Assembly: GCF_900323885.1 (NCBI RefSeq)
Contig: NZ_OOHJ01000031.1
Coordinates: 86,744-150,743 of the forward strand
Direction of reading: 5' to 3'
Origin: [Actinomadura] parvosata subsp. kistnae
Lineage (GTDB): Bacteria; Actinomycetota; Actinomycetes; Streptosporangiales; Streptosporangiaceae
Length of the DNA: 64,000 nucleotides
The position numbers and the translations under genes were made by a program. The notes beneath the pieces were generated by a model. The model was not told where the DNA came from. It saw only the letters and a list, made by a program, of their open reading frames with translations, and did not search any database. Positions 1 to 9,700 of this stretch are shown piece after piece; position 1 is the stretch's first letter; each line of letters begins with the position of its first letter.

Positions 1-193
1 GGAACGCGTAGTGCAGCGACGGCAGGTCGCCGTCGGCCTGCACGACGTCGATGGACACGTCGTTGCCCAGCTCGACGACCCGGAACGGCCCGTACTCCGG
101 CGCCGGCTCCAGACCGAGGAGATCGACGAGGAAGGCGGCGGTCGCGTCTCTGTCCCTGGCCGGCATGATGGTGTGGTTCAGATGGACGGACAT
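1..193 (-). CDS. VOC (glyoxalase-like) family protein, partial
   Basis: The first about 64 codons of a gene that runs off the left edge. Read from ATG at 193 the protein starts MSVHLNHTIMPARDRDATA and continues with FLVDLLGLEP and VVELGNDVSIDVVQ. This is the betaalphabeta start of a vicinal-oxygen-chelate (glyoxalase/bleomycin-resistance) fold, including the early H that is often a metal ligand. It starts 9 bp after the P450 stop on the same strand, so it is probably the next cistron of the NRPS operon. It could be a tailoring or self-resistance protein; the visible part cannot decide. The C-terminal half is outside the window. Confidence 0.8.
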   Translation of the reverse strand, partial: MSVHLNHTIMPARDRDATAAFLVDLLGLEPAPEYGPFRVVELGNDVSIDVVQADGDLPSLHYAF

Positions 194-202
194 GGTTGCA
201 GG

Positions 203-1378
203 CTACGCCAGCGCCACGGGCAGTGTCGCGACGCCGCTCACGAAGTTCGACGGCAGCCACGTCACCGGGCCCGTCACCTCGATCCGCGTCACCGTCGCCC
301 GCAGCTCGGCCAGCAGCGCCCTGATCTCGGCGCGGGCGAGCTGGGCGCCCAGGCAGAAGTGCGGCCCGTGGCCGAAGGTGAGGTGCCGGTTCGGCTGCCT
401 GCCCACGTCGAAGCGGTCGGGGTCGTCGAAGACCGTCTCGTCGCGGTTGGCCGACACGGTCCACAACGCCACCACGTCGCCCTCCTCGATGCGCCGCCCG
501 CCCACGTCGGCCGCGCGCGTGGCGACCCGGCCGACGTGCGCGGCCGGGGTCGTCCAGCGCAGGATCTCCTCCGTGGCCGGCTCGACCAGGCCGGGGTCCG
601 CGCGCAGGCGCGCCCATTCCTTCTCGTACGTGGCCAGCGCCAGCACCCCGCCGGCCAGCGCCAGCCGGGCCGTCTCGTCCCCGCCGATGATCAGGTTGTA
701 GCAGTTGAGCAGCACCTCCTCCTCGGTGAGGCCGGCCGAGACGAGCAGGCTGATGACGTCGTCACCGGGAGCGGAGCCGCGCTCGGCCGCCAGGCGGGTG
801 TAGTAGAGCAGGATCTCGCTCTGCGCCATCCTCGCCTCCAGGCCGGCGCCCTCGTCGCCGAGCATCGCCTGCGCGGTCAGCTCCAGCACGCGCCGCCGGT
901 CCCGCTCCGGGACGCCCAGCAGCTCGCAGATCGCCCGCAGCGGCACCTGCGCGGCCACCTCCGCGACGAAGTCGCCGCCGCCCGCCCTGACCAGGGCCCC
1001 GAGCAGGTCGCGGGTGGCCTCGGTGATCGAGCGGGTGACCGGGCCGAGCGTACGGGGGCCGAAGCCAGGGGTGAGGACGCGGCGCAGGGCGGTGTGCCTG
1101 GGGCCGTCCGTGACCACGAGCATCCGGCCCGCGCCCGGGTCGTGGCCGCGCAGGAGGGTGCGGAGCATGTTCCCCTTGAGCGAGGTGAACGTGTCCGGGT
1201 CCCGGACGACGCGCAGGACGTCGGCGTGCCGGGTGACGCTCCAGAAACGGTCGTGCCTGCGCACCGGGTCGGTGGCGCGCAGCCTGCGCCAGAGGGGGGT
1301 GAGGTCGTAGGAGGCGTGCAGGTGGGGGTCGAGGAGGTCCAGGCCGTCGAGGACGGCGGGATCCGGCTGAGGTCTCAT
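203..1378 (-). CDS. Cytochrome P450, probable NRPS tailoring enzyme
   Basis: Soluble bacterial class I P450 of about 391 aa from ATG 1378. Visible motifs are the I-helix GGDETAR (oxygen-activating acid and Thr), the K-helix ExxR as EEILR, and the haem loop FGHGPHFCLGAQLAR with the Cys thiolate ligand near residue 342. It is the cistron after the KS-ACP gene in the peptide operon, so hydroxylation or coupling of the peptide or a carrier-bound amino acid is the likely role (inference). The start is ambiguous: in-frame ATGs at 1429 and about 1407 lie in a degenerate repeat of CATCGGCTC units covering 1376-1443, which looks unlike P450 coding sequence. ATG 1378 (MRPQPDPAVLDGLDLLDP) gives a normal P450 N-terminus. 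No ferredoxin gene is adjacent. Confidence 0.93.
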   Translation of the reverse strand: MRPQPDPAVLDGLDLLDPHLHASYDLTPLWRRLRATDPVRRHDRFWSVTRHADVLRVVRDPDTFTSLKGNMLRTLLRGHDPGAGRMLVVTDGPRHTALRRVLTPGFGPRTLGPVTRSITEATRDLLGALVRAGGGDFVAEVAAQVPLRAICELLGVPERDRRRVLELTAQAMLGDEGAGLEARMAQSEILLYYTRLAAERGSAPGDDVISLLVSAGLTEEEVLLNCYNLIIGGDETARLALAGGVLALATYEKEWARLRADPGLVEPATEEILRWTTPAAHVGRVATRAADVGGRRIEEGDVVALWTVSANRDETVFDDPDRFDVGRQPNRHLTFGHGPHFCLGAQLARAEIRALLAELRATVTRIEVTGPVTWLPSNFVSGVATLPVALA

Positions 1379-1443
1379 CGGCTCATCGACCCCATCGGCT
1401 CGGCCCATCGGCTCGGCTCGCCGTCTCATCGGCTCGTCGGCTC
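1376..1443. repeat. Degenerate CATCGGCTC repeats at the KS-ACP/P450 junction
   Basis: Several imperfect copies of catcggctc/ctcatcgg lie between the KS-ACP stop (1442) and the best P450 start (1378). They create multiple in-frame ATG codons and blur the start assignment. Confidence 0.6.
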
Positions 1444-3555
1444 ATCGCTCGAACTCGTCGAGGAGGTCGCCCAGCAGGTCCTCCTCCTCGGCGTCGCCGT
1501 GGACGGCCCGGGCGATCAGCTCGCGCAGGGGGCGTTCGGTGAGGAACAGCTCGATGGGGACCTCCAGGGCGAAGCGGTCGCGTAGCTCGCTGACCAGGAA
1601 GACGGCCGTCAGGGAGTCGCCGCCGGCCGCGAAGTACGTGCGGTCGAGGTCGTGGTCGCCTTCCAGGGCCAGGGTGGTGCGGAACAGCTCGATCACGGCC
1701 GTCTCCGTGCCGGCGTCCTGGCGGGGCCGCTCTTCCGGGGACTGTGCCGGGCGCAGGGTGAGGGCGCCGTGGTGGGGGCCGGCGAAGGGGTACGTGGGCA
1801 GGTGGGTGCGGTGGCCGCCGGTGTCGGGCCAGGTCACCTCCTGCCCTGCCATCCACGCTGCCGCGACGGCATCGGCCCCCGTGTCCGCCACCTGTCCCGC
1901 TTGGCCCGTGTCGAGTGGCCGGCCCGTTTCGAGGGCGGTGGCGAGGGCGTCCAGGGCGGTGGCGGCGTTCTCGTGGGTGGTGGCGGTCACGTAGGCGCGG
2001 GCGTCCAAAGCGGCGCGGCCATGCGCGAGCGTGTGGACCACGTCGGCCAGCGGAGGCGCGCCCGGCGCCCGCAGCGCGGCGGCCAGGCGGCGGGCGGCGG
2101 CGGCGAGCTGCGGCCTCGTCCGCGCCGACAGCGGCAGCACCAAAGACGGCACTGCCCCGGACGGCACCGCCCCGGACGGCACCGCCCCGGACGGCAGCGC
2201 CCCGGACGGCAGCGCCCGGACGGCAGCGCCTCGCCTGCATCAGCCGGGCCGGTGGCGGGGGGCTCGGGGGGCTCCTCCAGCACCACGTGGACGTTCGTGC
2301 CGCCGATGCCCAGCGACGACACCCCCGCCAGCCGCGGCCCTCCCGACGGCGGGCGTTCCCACGGCTCGACCCGGGTGAGCAGGCGGAACGGGGTGTCGTC
2401 GAGGGCGAGGTCCGGGTGCGGGCGGGTGACGTTCACGGTGGGGACCATCGTGCGGTGCCGCAGCATCAGCGCCGCCTTGATCAGCCCGGCCACGCCGGCG
2501 GCCGCGTTCAGGTGCCCGAGGTTGGACTTGACCGACCCGATCGCGCACCCCCGCGCCCCCTGGAAGGCTTCCGTCGCGGCCGTGACCTCGATGCGGTCGC
2601 CGAGGTCCGTGCCCGTGCCGTGGGCTTCGAGGAACTGGGCGTCCGCCGGGTCCAGGCCGGCCGCCGCCCACGCCTCGGTGATGGTCGAGGCCTGCCCGGC
2701 GACCCCGGGTGCGGTGAACCCCACCCGGCCCGAGCCGTCGTTGCCCGCCGCCGTGCCCCGGATGACGGCGTGGATCGCGTCCCCGTCCGCCAGGGCGTCC
2801 TCCAGCCGCCGGAGCACCACCAGCCCGACCCCGTCGCCGCCGACCGTGCCCGCGGCCTTCTCGTCGAACGGACGGCACCGCCCGTCGGGGGAGGAGATGC
2901 CGCCGGGCTCGTACACGTAGCCGCGCGGGTACGGCGAGTCGATGGACACCCCGCCCGCCAGCGCCAGGTCGCACTCCCCGCTCAGGAGCGCCTGCACCGC
3001 CACATGCACCGTGGCCAGCGAGGTCGAGCAGCCCGTCTGCACGGTCATGCTGGGCCCGGTCAGCCCCAGCCGGTACGACAGCCAGCCCGCCATGAACTCC
3101 CGGTCGGTGAACACCCGCACGTGCATCGGCCCCAGCCGGGCCCGCAGCCGGCCGTCCACCTGGGCGGCGACGGCGTGCTCGCTCGGCCCGCCGCCCACGT
3201 ACACGCCGGTGCGCAGCAGGGTGCGGCGCGGGTCGTGCCCGGCGTCCTCCAGCGCCGCCCACGCCGTCTCCAGGAGCTGCCGGTGCTGCGGGTCCAGCGC
3301 CGCCGCCTCGGTGGCGTTGAAGCCGAACAGCTCGTGCTCGAACCGGTCCGCCTCCGCCAGGAACCCCTTCGACGCCACGTACCCGGGCCCGCGCAGCTCG
3401 GCCGGGTCCACCCCGGCCGCCAGCAGCTCGTCCTCGGTGAAGTCCGCGATCGAGCAGACGCCGTCGAGGAGGTTGCGCCAGAGCTCGTCCAGGTCGCGCG
3501 CCCCGGGGAAACGGCCGCTCATCCCTACGATCGCCACCGCCGGTACATCGCTCAT
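1442..3555 (-). CDS. AT-less type I PKS module, KS-ACP (frameshifted as given)
   Basis: Starts at ATG 3555, where TGATG overlaps the stop of the upstream NRPS gene. The KS spans about residues 5-430: TGCSTSL with catalytic Cys near 174, EAHGTGTDLGDR with His near 310, and KSNLGHLNAAAG with Lys and His near 348, so it looks active. It resembles KS domains that accept peptidyl donors in NRPS/PKS hybrids. A post-KS linker follows (LPLSARTRPQL, LADVVHTLAHGR, LPTYPFAG), but no acyltransferase or reductive domain. A carrier domain (AAGGDSLTAVFL, Ser near 647) ends the protein. As given, the frame breaks at 2214-2217 in a tandem repeat; adding one G/C pair there joins KS and ACP into about 704 aa. 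A trans-AT or another acyl source is implied; none is in the window. Confidence 0.85.
2154..2227. repeat. Five tandem 15-bp units, the last 1 bp short
   Basis: Units gccccggacggcacc or gccccggacggcagc begin at 2154, 2169, 2184 and 2199 (15 bp each). The fifth, at 2214-2227, is 14 bp because it has CCC where the others have CCCC. In the gene frame each full unit encodes a 5-residue Pro-Ser-Gly-Ala-Val/Leu repeat. The missing base is what breaks the KS-ACP frame. Confidence 0.95.
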
Positions 3556-6500
3556 CACTTCTCGCCTCTCTGCGTGCTCCTGCGGGCGGCCAGCCGTTCG
3601 CGCCTGCCCTGCCCCCGCCGCCTGGACTCGCTCAGCTCTCCGCCCGTGCTCCCGTTCGCGCCGGTGCCGTCCAGGCGGGCGGCCAGCGCCGCGACCGTGG
3701 GGTGCCGGAACAGGTCCACCAGCTTCAGCCCGCCGTCCTCGCCGCGCTCGCGCAGTGCCGCGAGGACGGCGAGCAGCCGGATCGAGTTGCCGCCCAGGTC
3801 GAAGAAGTTGTCGTGCAGGCCCACCTGGGTGAGGTCGAGCGCCGCCGCCCACACCTCGGCGATCCGCCGCTCGGTGGCGGTGACCGGGGCGACGTACGGG
3901 CTGTCCAGGTCGGGACGGGTGAGCGGCGGCTCCGGCAGCCGCCCCCTGTCGAGCTTGCCGGACGTGCTGACCGGCAGCTCCGGTACGAACACGACCGCGT
4001 CCGGCACCATGTAACCGGGCAGCCGCGCCCCCAGCCAGGCCCGCACCTCGGCCACGGTGGGCACCCGCCCGCCGGCAGCCTCCCCGCCGGGCTCGCCGCC
4101 CTGCACCTGGGCGGGCACCGCGTACGCGGCCAGGCGGTCCCCGCGCACGGCCGCCGCCGCCACCGCCACGCCCGGGTGCGCCGCCAGGACGGTCTCGATC
4201 TCGCCCAGCTCGACGCGGAAGCCGCGCAGCTTGACCTGCGTGTCCACCCGCCCCAGGTACGACAGCACCCCGTCGGCGTCGTATCGGCCCAGGTCGCCGG
4301 TCCGGTACATGCGCTCGCCCGGCGGCCCGAACGGGTCGGCCACGAACCGCTCGGCGGTCAGCCCCGGCCGGTTGGCGTACCCGCGGGCCAGGCTCGCCCC
4401 CGCCACGTAGATTTCGCCCGTCACGCCGACCGGCACCGGCCGCAGCCGCTCGTCCAGCACGTACGCGCGCGTGTTCGGCACCGGCCGGCCGATCACCACA
4501 GGACGTCCCCGGGCCAGGTCGGCCGTGGTGGAGTACACGGTGTTCTCGCTCGGCCCGTAGGCGTCCACGACCCGCCGCCGCGGCGTCGCCCAGCGCTCCA
4601 CCAGCTCGGGCGGGCACGCCTCCCCGCCGATGGCCAGCGTGCGCAGGTCGGGCAGCGCGTCCGGCGGGCACGGCAGCGACATGGCGGCCGACGGCGGCAG
4701 GAACGCGTAGGTGATGCGGGAGTCGCGCAGGCGGGCGTACAGGTCCTCGCCGAGCCGCTCGTCCTCGGCCGCCACGTGCAGCTCCGCCCCGGCCACGAAC
4801 GCGAAGAACAGGTCGGACACGGCCACGTCGAACCCGAACGACACGTACTGCAGCACCCGGTCCTCGCCCGTGACGGGGAAGCGGGCGCGGACGGCGGTGG
4901 CGAGGTTCAGCAGCGCGCGGTGCTCGACCGCGACGCCCTTGGGGCGGCCGGTGGAGCCGGAGGTGTAGAGGACGTACGCCGTGTTCGCCGGGGCGGGGCG
5001 GGCGTCGAGCACGGGGCCGATGGACGGGATCGGCCCGCCGGCGGCCACCGGCACCCCGAGGTCCTTCGGCCCGTCGGCGATCAGCAGCCGCACCCCGGCG
5101 TCCTCGACCATGAACCGCAGCCTGGCCTCCGGATGGCCGGGGTCCAGCGGGACGTACGCGCCGCCCGCCCGCAGCACCGCCAGCGCGGCCACCACCATCT
5201 CGACGCCTCTGGCCAGGCAGAGCCCCACGGGCACCTCGGGGCCGACACCCGCCGCGCGCAGCCGCGCGGCCAGCTCGTCGGCGCGTTCCAGCAGCTCCCG
5301 GTAGGTGAGCCGGACCGCGCCGCACACCAGCGCGGTCGCGTCCGGCCGCTCGGCGGCGCGGCCGGCCACCAGGTCGGGGACCAGCTCGGCGGGGGTGGGA
5401 GCGGCAGTGCGGTTCCCGTCATGGAGTACGCGGCGGCGCTCGGCGGCCGGGAGGAGGTCGTGGGCGGTCACGGGCAGGTCAGGGCGGTCGAGCAGGGCGT
5501 TCAGCAGGGTCTCGAAGGCGCGCGCCCAATGGCGGACCGTGGCCGCCTCGAACAGGTCCGCCCGGTGCACGAAGTGGGCGGCCAGGCCGTCGCCGTCCCG
5601 CTGCACGTTCAGGAGCAGGTCGAACTTGGCGTCGTCGAGCAGCAGCTCCATCCGCTCGGTGACGGCGCCCGGCAGGTCGAGCCGGAGCTGCGTGTCGTCG
5701 TCGTAGGCCAGCATCACCTGTACGAGCGGGTCGTGGCTGAGCTCCCTGCCCGGGGCCAGCGCCTCGACCACCGCCTCGAACGGGGCCTCCTGGTGCGGGT
5801 GCGACTCCAGGAGGCGGTCCCGCACCCGGGTCACGAGGTCCAGGAACGACGGCTCGCCCGCCACGTCCGCCCGTACCGCCAGCGTGTTGGCCAGCAGGCC
5901 GATCATGCCCTGGACGTCCGGATGGTCGCGGCCCGCGACCGGCACGCCCACCACGAAGTCCCGCTGCCCCGTGATCCTGGCCAGGAAGGCGGCGAACGCG
6001 GCGAACACGGCGGTGAACGGGGTCGCGTTCCGCTCGGCGGCGACCTTCGCCAGGCGGTGCCGGAGGTCCGGCGGCAGGTCGAGCCGGTGCACGCCGCCCG
6101 CCGTGGACTGCACGGCCGGGCGGGGCCGGTCCGTGGGGAGCGCCAGCGTCCTGGGGGCGTCGGCGAGCGCGTCCGCCCAGTACGCGACGGATCCGTCCAG
6201 GGCGTGCGCGTCGAGCCGGGATCGCTGCCAGGCGGCGTAGTCGGCGTACTGAAGGGCGGGCGGCTCGGGCAGGACACCATCGGAGCGGTAAGCGTCGGCG
6301 AGATCCTGGAGGAGCAGGCGCAGTGACCAGCCGTCGCACACCAGGTGGTGCGCCGTGAGCAGCACGCGATGACTGCCGTCGTCGAGCGCGTACACGACGC
6401 ACCGCAGCAACGGCCCCGTCTCCACGTCGAACGGCGCCGCCGCCTCCGCCCGCAGCACCTCCTCCGCGGCGGACACGGGAACGCCCCGCTCCACCCGCAC

Positions 6501-6749
6501 CGCCGCCCTCGCCTCCGCCGCCACGACCTGCACGTACGCGCCGTCGGCCGGACGGAACACGGTGCGCAGCGACTCGTGCCGCGCCACCACCGCGTCCAGG
6601 GCGGCACGGAAGGCGGCGACGTCGAAGGGGCCGCGCACGGCGAAGGCCACGGGCACGTTGTACTGGGCGGTGCCCGGGTGGAGCTGGTCCAGCACCAGCA
6701 TCCTGGCCTGCGCCGGCGACACCGGGAACTCGTACTCGACCGGAGCCAT
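3555..6749 (-). CDS. NRPS module C-A-PCP
   Basis: 1064 aa from ATG 6749; TGATG overlaps the preceding TE stop. C domain about 5-440: opening FPVSPAQARM is LCL-like and HHLVCDGWS near 135 is the active HHxxxDG. A domain about 460-960: A3 YTSGSTGRPKG near 591, A4 FGFDVAVSDLF, A5 AYGPSENTVY, A7 YRTGDLGRY, A8 RVDTQVKLRGFRVE, A10 STSGKLDRG near 930. PCP: FDLGGNSIRLL with Ser near 986. My manual reading of the ten specificity positions is D-V-S-F-A-G-A-V-Y-K. It shares several positions with codes reported for aromatic/Trp domains, but I would not call a substrate. No TE or E follows; the next gene is the KS-ACP, to which this module probably donates (inference). Confidence 0.94.
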   Translation of the reverse strand: MAPVEYEFPVSPAQARMLVLDQLHPGTAQYNVPVAFAVRGPFDVAAFRAALDAVVARHESLRTVFRPADGAYVQVVAAEARAAVRVERGVPVSAAEEVLRAEAAAPFDVETGPLLRCVVYALDDGSHRVLLTAHHLVCDGWSLRLLLQDLADAYRSDGVLPEPPALQYADYAAWQRSRLDAHALDGSVAYWADALADAPRTLALPTDRPRPAVQSTAGGVHRLDLPPDLRHRLAKVAAERNATPFTAVFAAFAAFLARITGQRDFVVGVPVAGRDHPDVQGMIGLLANTLAVRADVAGEPSFLDLVTRVRDRLLESHPHQEAPFEAVVEALAPGRELSHDPLVQVMLAYDDDTQLRLDLPGAVTERMELLLDDAKFDLLLNVQRDGDGLAAHFVHRADLFEAATVRHWARAFETLLNALLDRPDLPVTAHDLLPAAERRRVLHDGNRTAAPTPAELVPDLVAGRAAERPDATALVCGAVRLTYRELLERADELAARLRAAGVGPEVPVGLCLARGVEMVVAALAVLRAGGAYVPLDPGHPEARLRFMVEDAGVRLLIADGPKDLGVPVAAGGPIPSIGPVLDARPAPANTAYVLYTSGSTGRPKGVAVEHRALLNLATAVRARFPVTGEDRVLQYVSFGFDVAVSDLFFAFVAGAELHVAAEDERLGEDLYARLRDSRITYAFLPPSAAMSLPCPPDALPDLRTLAIGGEACPPELVERWATPRRRVVDAYGPSENTVYSTTADLARGRPVVIGRPVPNTRAYVLDERLRPVPVGVTGEIYVAGASLARGYANRPGLTAERFVADPFGPPGERMYRTGDLGRYDADGVLSYLGRVDTQVKLRGFRVELGEIETVLAAHPGVAVAAAAVRGDRLAAYAVPAQVQGGEPGGEAAGGRVPTVAEVRAWLGARLPGYMVPDAVVFVPELPVSTSGKLDRGRLPEPPLTRPDLDSPYVAPVTATERRIAEVWAAALDLTQVGLHDNFFDLGGNSIRLLAVLAALRERGEDGGLKLVDLFRHPTVAALAARLDGTGANGSTGGELSESRRRGQGRRERLAARRSTQRGEK

Positions 6750-9700
6750 CACACACTCCCCAGGATCGGTTCGATGACCCGCGCGATCTCGGCCGCCGGG
6801 CCGGGCCGCAACAGGTCGCTGTGGCCGCAGTCGAGGTCGTGCACCCGCACGCGGGCGGGCGCCCACCGCGCCGCCTTGACCGGGGACGCCAGGCCGCCCG
6901 GCTGGGCCGTCGCCGCGAACAGCAGCACCGTCCCGTCGAACGGCGGCGGCCGATAGGTGACGGCCAGCCGCAGGTGCCCGGCCACCGCGTCCGCGACGGC
7001 CGACAGCCGGTCGTCGTCCAGCCCCGACAGCGGCCCCTCGCTCCCGCGCACCGCCGCGAACACCCGCGCCCGCTCCAACGGCCCCGGCTGCGCATACGGG
7101 TGCAGGGTGCGCGTGCGCAGCAGGATCGTCAGCGCCTCCTGCTCGGCGTCCGCCGGGTCCGCGCGCGTGCCCGGCGGCCACGGCACCGCGTCCAGCGACG
7201 CCACCAGCCCGACCGCCTGCCCGTCCGCGCGCAGGCGGGCGGCCATCTCGTACGCGAGCAGCCCGCCGAAGGAGTGCCCCAGCAGCAGGTACGGCCCCTC
7301 AGGACGGACCGCCCGCACCCGTCGCAGGTAGTCCTCCGCCAGCTCCCGCATGCTGCCCGGCGGCACGTAACCGGGGTCCTGGAGCACCGGCGACTGGAGC
7401 GCGTACACGGGACGGCCCGGCGCGAGATGCGGGAGGAGCGCCGTGTAGGACCAGCCGATGCCCCGCCCCGGATGCACACAGAACAGCGGCACCCCGCCCT
7501 CCCCTTCGCGCAGGGTCAGCAGCGGCGACAGGTCCAGCTCCGGCGCGGCCCGATCGAGCCGCACGGCCAGCGCCGCCGGGGTGGGCGCCTCGAACAGGGC
7601 GGCTATGGAGGTGCGCAGGCCCAGCTTGACCTCGATGGCGGCGGTCAGCCGCATCGCCAGCAACGAGTCGCCGCCGGCCTCGAAGAAGTCCGTGTCCGCG
7701 CCCACAACCGGCGGGGCCGTCGGCGCAGTCGAGGCCCTGGTCGCAGTCGTGGCCCTTGCCGCAGTCGTGGCCCTTGTGGCTGTCGTGCCGCTCAGCACCT
7801 CGGCGAACAGCTCGCACAGCTCCTTCTCGCGCGGCGTCCCCGGCTCGGCGGCCGGCCGGCGGGCCGGCGGCTCGGGGTCGGGCAGGGCCGCGCGGTCCAC
7901 CTTGCCGTGCGGGTTGAGGGGCAGGCGGTCGAGAAGGACGTACTGGGCGGGCAGCAGGTGCTTCGGCAACCGCCCCGCAACCTGCCCCCGCACCCGCTCC
8001 AGCCGCTCACCGCCGCCGCGCAGCACGAGGTACGCGACCAGCCGCCGCCCCGCCGAACCCGCGTGGCCGGGGTCGCCCGGTTCGCCGCCGGTCGCGATGA
8101 CGACGGCGCGGTCCACGTCCGGGCAGGACTCCAGGGCGGCCTCGACCTCGCCCGGCTCCACGCGGTAACCGCGGATCTTCACCTGGCCGTCCGCCCGCCC
8201 CGCGAACTCCAGCACCCCGCCGAACGTCCACCGCGCCAGATCCCCCGTCCGGTACATCCGCTCGCCCGCCGCGAACGGATCCGCCACGAACCGCTCCGCC
8301 GTGAGCCCCGGCCGCCCGTGGTAGCCGCGGGCCAGCCCGGTTCCGGCGAGGTACAGCTCGCCGACGGTGCCGATCGGGGCGGGGCGAAGGCGGGCGTCCA
8401 GGACGTACGCGCGCATACCGTCCAGCGGCCGACCGATCGGGACGGGACCGGCGCCCGGCTCAGGCCCCACCGGGTGGCTCGTCGCGAACGTGGTCGTCTC
8501 CGTGGGCCCGTACCCGTTGACGATCCGCGCCCCGCGCCGCGCCAGCCGCGCCACCGCGTCCGGGGCCAGCACGTCGCCGCCCGCCCAGACCTCCGGGACG
8601 CCGGCGAGCGTGCCCGGCGCCAGGTCGGCCAGCGTCCGGAATAGCTCCGCCGTCAGCCACACCGCGTCCGGCCGGGCCTGCTCGATCGTGTCCGCGCGCA
8701 GCGGGCCGGGCGGGGCGATGACGACGGTGCCGCCGTTGAGCAGCGGCGTCCACAGCTCGTACGTGGCGGCGTCGAAGGTGTGCGGGCTGTGCAGCAGGAC
8801 CCGGCGATGCCCGGCGAACCGGTGGTCGAGGGCCAGGTCCAGGATGTTCGCGTGGGTGACGACGACACCCTTGGGCGTGCCGGTGGAGCCGGAGGTGTAC
8901 ATGACGTACGCGGCGGCGTCCGGCCGCACGCCCACCGCCCCGAACCCACCTCCGTCTCCGCGCGACCCGTCCTCGCGCGGCCCGCTCCCGTCTCGTTCCG
9001 CCGGCGCAGCCTGGGCGTCGTTCTCGTCCAGCTCGGTCAGGACGACCTGCGCCCCGCTGTCCTCCAGCAGCCACGTCAGCCGGGCCTGCGGTTGCCCGGG
9101 GTCGAGCGGCACGTAGCAGCCGCCCGCCTTCAGCACCGCCAGCTCGGCCACCACCAGCTCGGGGGAGCGCTCCATGAGCAGCGCGACCGGCGTCTCCGGG
9201 GCCAGGCGCAGCCGTGCGGCCACCCGGTCGGAGCGGGCGTCCAGCTCGGCGTAGGTGAGCGTCCGCCCGCCGTGCTCGACCGCCACCGCGTCCGGCGTCC
9301 GCGCCACCTGCACCGCGAACCGCTCCGGCACGGACCCGCCGGCGGCTCGCGACGGCGCAGAGCCGCCGATGGGCCGCCCGGTCGCGAACCCGCCGGTGAC
9401 GTGCTCCGGCCGGTCGGCCGCCTCACCGGTGGCGCCGCCCCACGACGACAGCAGCCGGTGTTCCTCGGGCGGCACCACGTCGGCGCCGTCCACGTCCTCG
9501 GATTCGAGTGCCCGCACGAACCGGGCCAGCACCGCCTCCGCCTCGGCCCGGCTCACCACGTCGGGGCGGTGGCCGAGGCGCAGCCACAGGCGTTCGCCCG
9601 CCACCACCGTCAGCGTGAGCGGGTAGTGGGTGGCGTCGTGCACGCCGGTCAGGCGCAGGCCGCCGCCCTCGGAGAGGCCGTCGCGCGGGTAGTTCTCGAA

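Noticed and set aside
11..1585. Long plus-strand frame opposite the P450 and KS-ACP genes, and the many similar long antisense frames across 1-20 kb
   Set aside because: Translations are Arg/Gly/Ala/Pro-rich with no family motif; they are shadows caused by very high GC, and the minus-strand genes have full domain motifs.
1987..5325. A single 1112-aa minus-strand protein containing the KS
   Set aside because: Its first half is an out-of-frame shadow of the C-A-PCP gene; only from ATG 3555 does it read as KS, and the last about 70 residues are past the frameshift.
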